From Hirundichthys speculiger (lineage: Eukaryota > Chordata > Actinopteri > Beloniformes > Exocoetidae), in the NCBI GenBank assembly GCA_018398805.1, contig JAGFBZ010002020.1, positions 124,001-188,000 on the forward strand: 64,000 bases of DNA, written 5' to 3'. This document shows positions 1 through 10,500 of this stretch, one piece after another (within the stretch, counting starts at the first letter, position 1; the number at the start of each line of letters is the position of its first letter). The notes under the pieces are model-generated. The model was not told where the DNA came from, ran no database searches, and saw only the letters and a list, made by a program, of their open reading frames with translations. The position numbers and the translations under genes were made by a program.

Positions 1-110
1 TTTTTTTAAGATTGAATAATACGTGTATCTTTTATAAATGTTTATCAATTTCAGTTAATAAATTATTCATAGATATGAAGTTTATATCACTGCATTTATA
101 TTTGTCATAG

Positions 111-1285
111 GTGGATTCTAACAAAGACAGGTTGGTGTCTTTAGACGAGTTCCTGGTTGCTACAAAGAAAAAAGAATTCCTGGAGCCAGATAGCTGGGAG
201 GTGAGACTCCATACATGACGGACAACATCTTAGAGTAATTCGATCCTAAAATCACTATGTTAAAAGAAACAAAGCTGTGAATAATTTATGTCATATTAAC
301 TTTTCTTGTTAGACCCTGGAGCAGAACCAGGCTTACACTGATGAAGAAATGAGGGAGTTTGAGGAACATCTTGTACAGCAAGAGCAGGACCTTAATCAGA
401 AGGCCGTTGATCTTCAGAAACAAAGAGAGGAACTGGAGAGACAACAGGAGCAACTTAATGCACAAAAAATGGAGCTTCAGCAGGTAAGGAGGGGTGCACT
501 GTTTCAGGAGAACGCTATGCTATAGTATATTTTAGAAGCAGTCTGTGCTATAGTTTAGCATTTTCACATTGGAACTGCTGCGAAACAACATAAACTGATT
601 GCCAGGGATTCATATGTAACAAACATGAAGAAGAAGACATCTGTCATGTTGAGGGTGTCAGAGCTGGAGTTTGACAACAGTTATCTTGCGGGTACATATT
701 ACCTTTGGGCTACCATATTCAAGCCAAAGAGTTAAACGTTTTTGAGGTTAGACTTAAAGATAAACAGCTGAAGTGGGCAAAACAAGCAGGTCTTAAAGCA
801 TATTTGAAACTATTGCCTTTAAATGAAGCAAAGTTACTGAACTGCATGGAAGCCGGACCTTGTGCACTGTGAACATGTAACAAAACTTGGTATGAAACTC
901 ATTACAGGCAGTTGAACATATGGAACGACTGAAGACACAGAAAGAAGACCCCTCTCCAGAGGTTCATGGTGAGTGTTAATTGCACTATTTTTTTTTTTTT
1001 TGTTGTTGTGTAAATTTATGGGTTGACTGAATAATGTAAAACTGGTTTTGTACTGCAGTTGAAGGAAATGCCATCCCAGAGGTACATGCACCAGACGACC
1101 AACTGCACGTTGAAGAGGCCCAACCACAGGGACATCAAGACACACCCCAGCCCCATGAAGATTCACCTCAGGAGCATCACGAACAGCAAAATGAAAACCT
1201 GCCACAGCAAGGGGTCCCCCAGATACATCAGGATTTACCACCAGGCCATCAAGAAGTCACACAAGAGCATCATAACCTGCCATAA
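111..1285 (+). CDS. nucb2: Nucleobindin-2, last four coding exons (5' part off-window)
   Basis: NUCB2 is an EF-hand Ca2+/DNA-binding protein of the Golgi and secretory pathway, whose N-terminal part yields nesfatin-1 (not in this window). Four exons are read: 111-200, 313-483, 908-968 and 1059-1285 (stop TAA at 1283-1285). All have AG/GT borders and the joins keep frame. Exon one carries a complete EF-hand loop (DSNKDRLVSLDE) followed by KKKEFLEPDSWE, a nucleobindin signature. Exon two is a Glu/Gln-rich coiled coil (EELERQQEQLNAQKMELQQ) matching the leucine-zipper region. The last exons encode a His/Gln/Pro/Glu-rich tail that seems longer than the mammalian tail. EFLEPDSWE favours NUCB2; the ELQQAVEHME stretch also resembles NUCB1, so the paralogue is less certain than the family. 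The gene is convergent with caprin1. Confidence 0.85.
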
Positions 1286-1832
1286 CAATTCTGCCAAAAA
1301 CTCACTGCCAGACTTTTGCAGCACCTTAACTCCTGTGTGCAGAGGAGCAGTCCCACCTAGGTATAAAGCCTCTTTAACTAGTGTGAAAAACATGAGAGCT
1401 TTTGAACACACTTAAATGAAAATAAGTGGTACATATAGAATCTGTTATCCCCTAAACCAGCAATCCATAGATCTTAAAAGGGAGTTACAATTTTAAAATG
1501 CCTCATAGACACGTATTCCATAACGTTCATGGGGATATCAAGGAAATATCAAGATTTTTTTTAATCATACAACAATAAAGTTGTGATGAGCATTCCTCTC
1601 AAGTTTATTGTAAAATCTCTAATAGTGGCATGCTACTGGCAACCCTACCTGATTGGTTTCATCCAAATGTCTTTTGGATATGTCGAGTGCAGATATTGAG
1701 TTAACTGATTTTAGCTTTACGTTCATTCTCTGAATTGACCTACAGTATTAAAATAACTGCTAACCTTAGAAAAAAAATGATATGCTTAATATGTGGTGGA
1801 ATGTGTTTTAGAGGGCTGTTTCAGATCATTAA
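1286..1832. other. nucb2 3' UTR and flank
   Basis: The first part up to about 1600 is the probable 3' UTR. The rest is AT-rich, with no open exon that I recognise, and runs into the TTAA target site at 1829-1832. Confidence 0.5.
1574..1579 (+). promoter_or_regulatory. Poly(A) signal of the nucleobindin gene
   Basis: A canonical AATAAA lies 289 bases past the nucb2 stop codon and is followed by TG-rich DNA, which fits a 3' UTR of about 0.3 kb. The choice of this signal is inference. Confidence 0.5.
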
Positions 1833-2500
1833 AGGAGCAATAAGTGGAAATACATTATTTAAGACTGAAGGAATTAAAAAATCGCTACATGGAGAACGAG
1901 AGGTGTAATTTCATCTGGAGTATAGGATGACGTCACACACCCGCTCTCTGTGTTGATCTCCAGCCTCAAGTTTACAAGCCGGTCCGGCCGCGCGTTCATG
2001 TGCGTTCATGTGAAACTTCGCCTCCTCCCTCCTCCCCCCTCCCTCTCTATAAAACGCGACAGCCAGTGAGTAGTGACGGCGGCAGCATTTTCGAACTGAA
2101 ATGGCAGACAGCGGAACAAAACAGGAAAGCTATTCACTGCCGTCATATTGTTACTAACGTTGAACTGTCTGCTAACGCAATTAGCGGCGAATAGATAACG
2201 TTTGATGCTAATGGTGACTCACTAAATTAGTGACATAAAGATTAATTTACGGACAAACCAGTATAAACATTATAATGTTATAAATGACTTACTTTGTTAC
2301 TCGCCATGGTGATGTTTTGCTCGGTGTAGGTAGATCTTCGAAGCGAGCGGGGGTGTAGTGGGGGAGTGTGTGGAGGGGAGGGGGGGGGTTGGTGGCGAGC
2401 AGAGGCAGAGGGAGGTGTGGCTAATGGCACACTTTGTTTTGGTCTACAGGCAGTGCTCAACAGCAAACCTAGCGGTGAAATGATTTCGCTTTTTGCTCCT
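1833..2500. mobile_element. TTAA-flanked inverted-repeat element (Kolobok/piggyBac-type MITE)
   Basis: The element is flanked by TTAA at 1829-1832 and 2501-2504. Its ends are inverted repeats: the left end begins AGGAGCAATAAGTGG and the reverse complement of the right end begins AGGAGCAAAAAGCG. TTAA duplication is typical of piggyBac and Kolobok transposons. The 668 bases hold no transposase domain, so it is non-autonomous. The core (about 1925-2420) is GC-rich, unlike its AT-rich ends, and contains a CRE, a TATA box, a short plus-strand ORF (ATG 2101, stop 2155-2157), and a minus-strand ATG (2307-2305) that reads MASNK and then a perfect GTAAGT donor (plus 2287-2292). The superfamily is inference; the boundaries are seen directly. 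Confidence 0.75.
1928..2054 (+). promoter_or_regulatory. Promoter-like core inside the TTAA element (CRE + TATA box)
   Basis: A perfect palindromic CRE (TGACGTCA, 1928-1935) lies 112 bases upstream of TATAAAA (2048-2054). Pyrimidine- and C-rich DNA lies between them, and an ATG follows at 2101. The order and spacing resemble a polymerase II core promoter. Whether it is active is not shown. Confidence 0.4.
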
Positions 2501-2504
2501 TTAA

Positions 2505-4065
2505 GAAATTGAGTGTAAGGGGCGTTTTGAAAAGGTTCTGTTGTATTAAAAATCTAAAAAAAAAAATGATGGAATAAGGAAAAATCACTTAGCGTAAAGT
2601 GTTTCTTGGTATTATCTCCAGAACAATTTCTCATCAAAGATAGAACATTGCTTGATCCCGGTACATTATTATGTAATATCTCCAAAAAAAAAAAAAAAAA
2701 AAAGACATTTCAGTAATAATTTTCTTCAGAACATGTTATACCAGTATGACTGTACTGGTAATTTACCTGGTTGTCAAAATCCTTTGTTTACTTATCATTT
2801 TTCATGTGTTGTCAGTTTTTGTTTTTCCTTCAAATCTTTGAAGTTTTCTCAACTTTAAAATGTGCTCTGCCAAAAAGGAAAAGAAAGTATGGCTCATTGT
2901 GTTGGTCATTTTTGATCTACACTGCAGGTGTGCAGAATAAATGCTAGAAATAAAGATCTCCAAACAGCTGACTTTTTGACAACTGCATATCCTGCAGAAT
3001 TTTATCACAGTCTCTGGTGGCAGGTTGCTTCAGGAAATGCTTTGTATAAAAATAAGAAAAATGGATAGACCTCATAAAAAGGGACTGTTTTTTTAAAGTT
3101 AGTTGTCCAGACACAAATGTGTATGTCTGATGAGTTGATCTTACTTGATCATGCTTGTTTTTTTAAAAAAAAAAAAAAAAGTTTATTTTCAGTTAACCAG
3201 GTTGTCTTTCATAATTATTACCTGCATCAGTTTTGGTTGAACAGCCAAACTTGTTAAATTTATTTCTTTTGGCAGATGTGTATTACTTGGTTCATTGTTG
3301 CATGTTTCCATCAAATTGCTGGTTTATTGTAGTTCTAGTGTTACTAAGATGGCTTGTGATGTAAGTTTATGTTCTGCCTGGCAAACAGGTGTTTTGTGGC
3401 CCTTTTTCACTTTTTTTGCTGGAGAAGACAAATTTGAATCAAGAAAAGCACTCCTGCCTCTCTGGTACAGGACCACAGCAGATGGCTCCTCCTGTGGTAG
3501 ACATTTGTTACTTTTTTACAAAATGTAGACAGTCTTTTCGCTGGGTCTTGTTTTCCGTGTGCCATGAGTTCCTCTGAAGTAACACTGCTTTATTTGCAGA
3601 TTTACAAGTGTCATTTCTGATCTCTTGCTGCTAAATTCATTTGGCAAAACCACACTTGAGTTAAAGACAGCCAAACTGTTTGCTCTCATACTGTATCATT
3701 ATTTGTGCAATGTGATAAGGTCTATGGACAGTTGTAAAATATACAGTTTTATCTTATTTGTTGAACTATCTTGCACATGAACAAAAATTGCATCACTTAA
3801 ATTTCAAGTGTTTCTTCAAAAGAAATGCAATTGTTGAGCTAAAAGGCTAAATTCGAAGACAAATATTTCTTGCAGTTAACCACTCAGGATATGGTTTGGT
3901 GACCAGTATGCTGCTTGTAATTAATTTGTTGTATGTTTATAAAGAGGGTACAGTAATAAGTTGAACAAATCACATCTCAAGCCACCTAAAGCTCATCAAT
4001 GATTTGTAAAGCACTTCTGGGAGAGAAAAAGAAAATTGGGGTCCATTCACACCGGCTTATAGGAT
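2505..4065. other. Intergenic DNA between nucb2 and caprin1
   Basis: AT-rich sequence with poly(A)/poly(T) runs (for example 2683-2703 and 3161-3180). Open frames are short, with no conserved protein motif. Nothing else is recognised. Confidence 0.5.
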
Positions 4066-4070
4066 ACAAC

Positions 4071-4566
4071 TTTATTGAAACAGTCTCAACCAATAACAGT
4101 GTACAAAGATGATAGCGCAAGAATGGGTTAACAAAAAAAAAAAAAAACATTAAATGCTTTTATGAAAATGATAAGATCAAAAGTAAAAAGTGGTTGACAG
4201 CACAGGCCAGAAGGAAACCACATGGAATCAGATTGACAGTGGCAGGGTATTTTTTGCATTTGTTTTGTACAAAAAATAAATTAATGAAATCTTTCAAGTT
4301 TACAGGAATATCTTATTTGTAGTTTTACATCACACAGACTTGCTGAGAATCCTACATATGGGAAAATTCAGCATTTTGTGTTAAACATTTAGAAGATCTA
4401 GACAGACCAAAGCAGGCTGACTCACGAGTAAGCCAAGAGTGGGGAGAGAAGACAAAAATAAAATAAAAATTAGAAACAGAACATTGTTATAAAAGTGAAC
4501 TGGGGCAAACACATTCAAAAATCCTGAATGTTCAACGTGGCGCAACTTGACAGTCCAAAGGATTCT
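4071..4566 (-). promoter_or_regulatory. caprin1 3' UTR with poly(A) signal
   Basis: On the minus strand the stop codon at 4569-4567 is followed by about 0.5 kb of non-coding DNA ending in an AATAAA (plus-strand TTTATT, 4071-4076). This is the first canonical signal after the stop. Confidence 0.5.
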
Positions 4567-7500
4567 TTAAGATCGCATTGCTTGAGTGTTACCACGAGAC
4601 AAACCTCGAGGTCCTTGGGCAGCTCCCCTCTTGTAGCCTTGCTGATATCCCTCCTTGAGGAACAAGCAAGTATTAACAATAAGTCATTTCATTAGAGCAC
4701 TGCGTAACTTGACAACATATTACATAAGGTTTTGGTGCATAACTACTTACCCGCTGGTAGGTACTACTGGAGTAGTCCCGAGATGTGTTGAACTGGGTTT
4801 GGCCATAACCAGTGCTGGGAGGAGCGTTTGAGAAAGGAGGACGATAGCCATCATATCCCCCTGATGACAGAAGACATAAAAGTTGGGTCAAGCCTCAGCT
4901 AGCACTGAGCCAGTATTATTACTCAATCTGTCACACAGACTTAATGCTTGTACCCCTAAAACCATTTGAGGAACCCCGATATCCGTTCATCATGCCTCGA
5001 GCATTCCTAGGTCCACCTCTGGGTGCAGCTCTGCTGTTGTAAAAGGATTGGCCAGATTGGCCAAATCCTGCACCTGCAGAGGAATCTTCATGACCTCCTG
5101 GTGAAGGCATGACTTGATCTTGTGGCTGGAACCCACCAACAACTAAACAGCAGAGGGTCAAAGAATTTTATAAGTCTGTGATGCACTGGTGGATAGCCAC
5201 ATATAAAGTTTAGCTTTAAAGAGACTAAATTCATTTCTCTAAGCAGAGGAAGTTACATGTCTTAGTTTACGACAACCTCACTGTCTCCGACTTCAGCTTG
5301 ATATAAAAAATGTTTTACAACAAGGCAAAGCTTTAGAAACTAGAATTCAGAGCACATTATTTTTTACTTTTTTGTTGATATAATAATAAAAACCTTATGT
5401 AAAATGTAAAATTTTGTTAATTTCATTTAAACCATGATTGCACCCTCACCTGACTGTAATCTTTCCTGTGGGATGTCAGGCTGCTCTACAGCATTTTCTG
5501 ACTGGCTGTTAAAGCTCTGTCCATAGCCGCTAGGGAACTGACTGGACTGCTTCAGCGGTTCTGCTTGGCCATCAGTGGGTGGGGGTACAGGTGCATTCAG
5601 ATTAAATACCTAAAATTAGGGGGGAGAAAATGCAAATTCATTTCATTTTGTACCAAGAAATTTCACAATTTCTGCTGAAGATTTAGGGAGGGAGGAAAAG
5701 TTAAATTGTTGCCCGTTAAGGATGGTGCTTCAATAATCATTTTAATTTTGCTAAATAAAAAAAGGTCAGTTGGCTCTAAATATTTGAATAACTCGACTAA
5801 ACCTTACTTAGTTTTAACTTTCACAAGCATGGAGTTGAGCTTTTTTAACATTAAGATCAAACATGTTCAGTGTTACTTTGCTTAACCGAACCCCGAGCGT
5901 ACCGCTTGCACTGACTGGAATGGTGCTGCGTTGACATTAATGCCTCCAGTGTGAGTAGGTTTGGAGACAGGTGGGAAGGCAGGAGACAAGGAACATGGGA
6001 CAGGAGACTGTTCAGGTGAGAGAGACATAGAAGCCTGAGTGATTAGGAAGGAAGGAAGGAAGGAAGGAAGGAAGGAATTTGGAAGGCAAGGAAAAAAGGT
6101 GAAATGGGATCATTTACTTAAAAGACTCCTATATTAAAGTAATAATCAAATAACTCCCTGAAATACACAACAGGTAACTTGACATTCAGAGACCCTCACA
6201 TCTGATCTATGCAAAGGGGTTTCTAAACGTACGATTAACACGATGCAAAAAACATCTGTACATCTCAGGCTACTTAATGGTTGCAGTGGATCTGTGGTCA
6301 GCTTGGAAAAACTGAGTTTTTAAATGAACCTCTCTGCTGCGCATTCAGTCTACTCACTGGTGAAGATTCTTGTGGTCCAGACACGGTAGTTGTTTGAGAC
6401 AGCCGAGACTCTGAGTGGACTGAAAGAAAGCAAATACAAAAGGAAAACTCTAATGTATGTTTCCAACTGCTTTATTACACTTCTGGGAAAACAAATATGC
6501 ATAAGACAGCAGTACCCAAAAACAACCAAATGCAATGCGAGGGCCATTCAATCTGTTAAAATCCAGAGTAAATCACTCACTTGAAGGGACACCCATCTGC
6601 TGCAGGTCAACAGTCTGCACGAGCTTCATTGGCTGAGCAGACACGATGGCTGGGTCCAGAGCGTGTCCATCAAATTCTAACATGGAGTCCTGTCAGAACC
6701 AAACACAAGCAAATGTTAGTTGCGAGTCATAGGCACAGCAGAGTAACCATGTGAGTGAGGAAGCAAAGCCTTTACCTGAAGTATAAAGGTTATGCGTCAT
6801 ATGTCAAAGCCTTTTACCAAGTAATTTCTAAAATATGTTTTGAAGATGATTTTATTCAATTTCATTTGAGTTACATTTTGACCTCTAGACATTTTGTGAT
6901 TAATTCAACTATTTGTGTGAGTTTTCAAAATGTTACACAGGGATAAGCATCAAAATCTCACCAGAGATGGGGCATGGCCCAACTCTGTGATTAACTCTGA
7001 GTGATTAACATTGAATGTTGATCCAGATCAAGATTTTTTTTCTCTATTGAGCTTTCAGAGTTATGTAGCCTCGGACTGCTCTCATTATTTCCTCTGAATG
7101 TTTTCCTCATACGAGTTGGGTCCCATTTAATTTTTTTTTTTTTAAATTCCATCATATTATTGATATTTCTCATTTTTATTTTTGTTTCCACACAAAACTA
7201 TGACTGACTATGATTAATAATTCCTCGTAATTAAAAGAAAAAAAATTTACAATAATGCAGACATAAAACATTAATCCTGAGCATCGAAAGAATTGAGAAA
7301 GACTCCTGATAATGCGCGGCGCTTTCTGACCTGCATGAAATTGTATGTCCCTTGCATCTGGGCCATGAGGTCTTGGACGGCCTGCTTTCTGACCACTGGG
7401 TCAGCGGTAGGAGAGGGAGCGACTGGGTTCACAGTAATGGTTTGCTCTGGAGCCAGCTGTGCTGGGGGTTGGTGCTGGAGGGAATTCACCATCTGAGACA

Positions 7501-10500
7501 TGTGAAGAGGAACTTTAAAAATAGCAATGCATTACCTTGTATTTCAGTTAACTGTAATAATACAGTAATCAAGCACACCTGAGCCTCCACAGTCCACTCC
7601 TCCACTTGGTCTTTGTCTGTACTACTGTATGTAGTTTCTGGAATGAACTGTCTGTTAACAAACTGTAAAACAAGATGACTAATGAAAAAAAGTGACTCAA
7701 AAAAAAAAAAAAAAAAAAAAAAAAAATAGAAGTAGTAACTACTTGTTATGCAGTATCGATGTAAAGAGTTCCCACCTCTGTGGTTTCCACTTTGACAGGC
7801 TCTGCGTAGTTTTCATTAGTTAGTCCTTCTGGAACAAAGAGGCAAAAGTGGAGACAGTTTTCTCTCTGTATCCTAAGTTTTCTTTTAAAACAGACATATC
7901 TACTTATGTGTTGCAGGTTACCAGATTCCGAGGGCTGCTCCCCAGCCACTGCAGTCTCAGCTACTGCAGGCGGTTCCTCTTGTGTTTCTTCCTCCTCACA
8001 TGCCCCATTCTGATGAGATTGTGGTCTGTCAAAGTAACCACTCAGCAGCACTTTATCCAAAGTCTCCTTCAGTGATTTGTCTGGATCAAAGAAGGAAGTC
8101 AGAAAACAAAAACATGATCTAATGTTATACAGTACAATGCTGATATTTTCAGTAAGTTAGATGTTTAAATAGTTAACACTAATCAAGAAGGCATCTATCT
8201 GCTCTAATTTTCTCTAGTACACAAAAATATATAACATACAGCCAGACTCAGAGGTGTTTCAATCAACAAGAAAATTAAAATGTATTGCAACAGCTAGTAT
8301 CGCTCCACAGAACTAGAACAAACAGAGTAATTTCAGGGCTTTTATGAAGATATCTGAGACAGCCTAAATTCAAAGTAAAAGTGTTGCGTATTTTCTCCAA
8401 GGTGTTGGGAACTTACTTCAAAGCATTTTTCTACAAATGTTTTAACTTTTGCGTCATATTGTCCATATACTAAGAATGGACGAACCTGTGGATTTATGAG
8501 TGATCGAAGGCCATGAAAATACTTACAAGTAGTACCTGCCACAGCCTTGTCTCTGCCCTCAAGCAGATCCCACAAGTGTAGCGAGGCTTCTTCATATTGG
8601 TCAGTCAACCTAAAAATGACATAATAATGTAAGTATAATTTTTTTTTTTTATTATGTTAGTCCATTTTGTCAAGATCTTTACTGGCTGAAAACCAATAAT
8701 AAAAAAAAATAATCTACACACGGCACCATGAAATTATGAGTGTTGTAGTCAAGTGACCAAATATGGAGTCTGAGTCTACTCGAATTGCGCATTCAAGTCC
8801 AAGTCATTAAAGAAAAATCAAGTCCAATACAAATGACTCAATTGTCAGCTTTTCTTAACATATGCACATATGCGCATATGTCTATAAAACATATTTTAAG
8901 AATCTCTAAGCATACATGTTCTTCTTACATTTCAAAAAACAATAATGTGCTCTACTGCAGCCAATGCACTTGGGTGCATTTCAAAACCATAAGCATGTTA
9001 CAGAGTTAGCCCCATGTTTACATCAACAGGCTAAAGCTACAAATGTAGCTCTGCATCGTAGCAGCATGCTAGCAGGCTGTGAAAGAAGACAATGACTATG
9101 ATTTTCAAAGGCTTGAATCAAAGCAACTAGACTTCCATTCCTCGGTTCTTGAAAATGTTTTACCTTCCATGCAAAAGGCTTCTTCAGTTCACTCTGACTG
9201 AGGGGGAGTATGAAGTTTATAAGCTTTAAAAACAAAGACGTGGAAGCCCAGCGGCCTTGAGTCAGGCCCGTGAGCCTGACTCAAGGCCCGTGAGCCTGGC
9301 CCGTCAGGCCCGTATTAGCACAACCTGGATGACTGAATCTACAACACCGTACTGGGGTAAGTTTTTACTATTTAACCAGCCCCCTGCTCACAGCCATAGA
9401 GTGAGTTTTCCCTACCGCTCTGCACATATTATAAACTGAGCATCTCTGGGTAAATTCATGCTAGATGGCAACTGAAGTTGGAAGTTGTCTTCTATCTCCT
9501 TGATGGTTCTTGTGGATGGGACACTTAGCAGTGCATTTTATTTTTACCACTACAAGAGAAATTAGTTAAAGCAAAGCAAGCAAACATGACGTGAACAGAT
9601 GGCATGTGGGAATGTACAAAACTAATACTGAACTTAATGTCGATATTTGCTTAATTATAAATATCGTTATCTTCATTGTGACCATCCATCATCTTCCTCT
9701 TCATACGTAGTCGGGTCACAGAGACAGCAGCTTCAGCAGAGAGACCCAGACCTCCCTCCCCCCAGCTGCCTCCACCAGCTCCTCTGAGAGAACACCAAGG
9801 TGCTCCCAGGCCAGCCAAGAGATGTAATCTCTCCCCTGGGTCCTGGGTCCCCGTGGTCTTCTCCCAGTTGGACATGCCCGAAACACCTCTCCAAGGAGGC
9901 GTCCGGGGGGCATCCTAACCAGATGCCCAGGCCACCTCAACTGGCTCCTCTCGATGTGAAGGAGCAACAGCTCTACCTTGAGCCTCCACCGATTGACTGA
10001 ACTTCTCTTTCTATCTCTAAGGGAGAGTCCAGCCACCCTGCGGAAAAAACCCATTTCAGCCGCTTGTATCCGTGATCCATTCTTCCGGTCGCTACCCACA
10101 GTTGGTGGCCATAGGTGAGGGTTGGAACAAAGATCGACCGGCAGCCTTGCTTTTGCCTCTCTCTTCACCACAACAGACTGGTACAGAGTCCGCACTACAG
10201 CAGACAATAGGGGTGTGGAAAAAAAATTGATTTGGCGATATATCACAATTTTCGGCTACCCGATATATCGATTTTTCAGCTTCTAATATCGATTTTTAGG
10301 AAAATTCATTCATTTACTTAAATGTGCAAAAACACTAATAATAAACAATAAATAGGTTGTTTTGAAGCAAATAGTTTTGACTCAATTTGTCTGAATGATC
10401 AATATCATCTGATGAACATATACAGCAACTTGATTTTCATCTCTACTTTTAATTTTGATATTAACTGGGTAGAATATTGCGATATATCGCGATATTGTAA

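Noticed and set aside
2101..2157. Short plus-strand ORF (ATG after the TATA box) as a real gene
   Set aside because: It has only 18 codons, lies inside a TTAA element, and no splice donor continues it convincingly. It is treated as part of the element.
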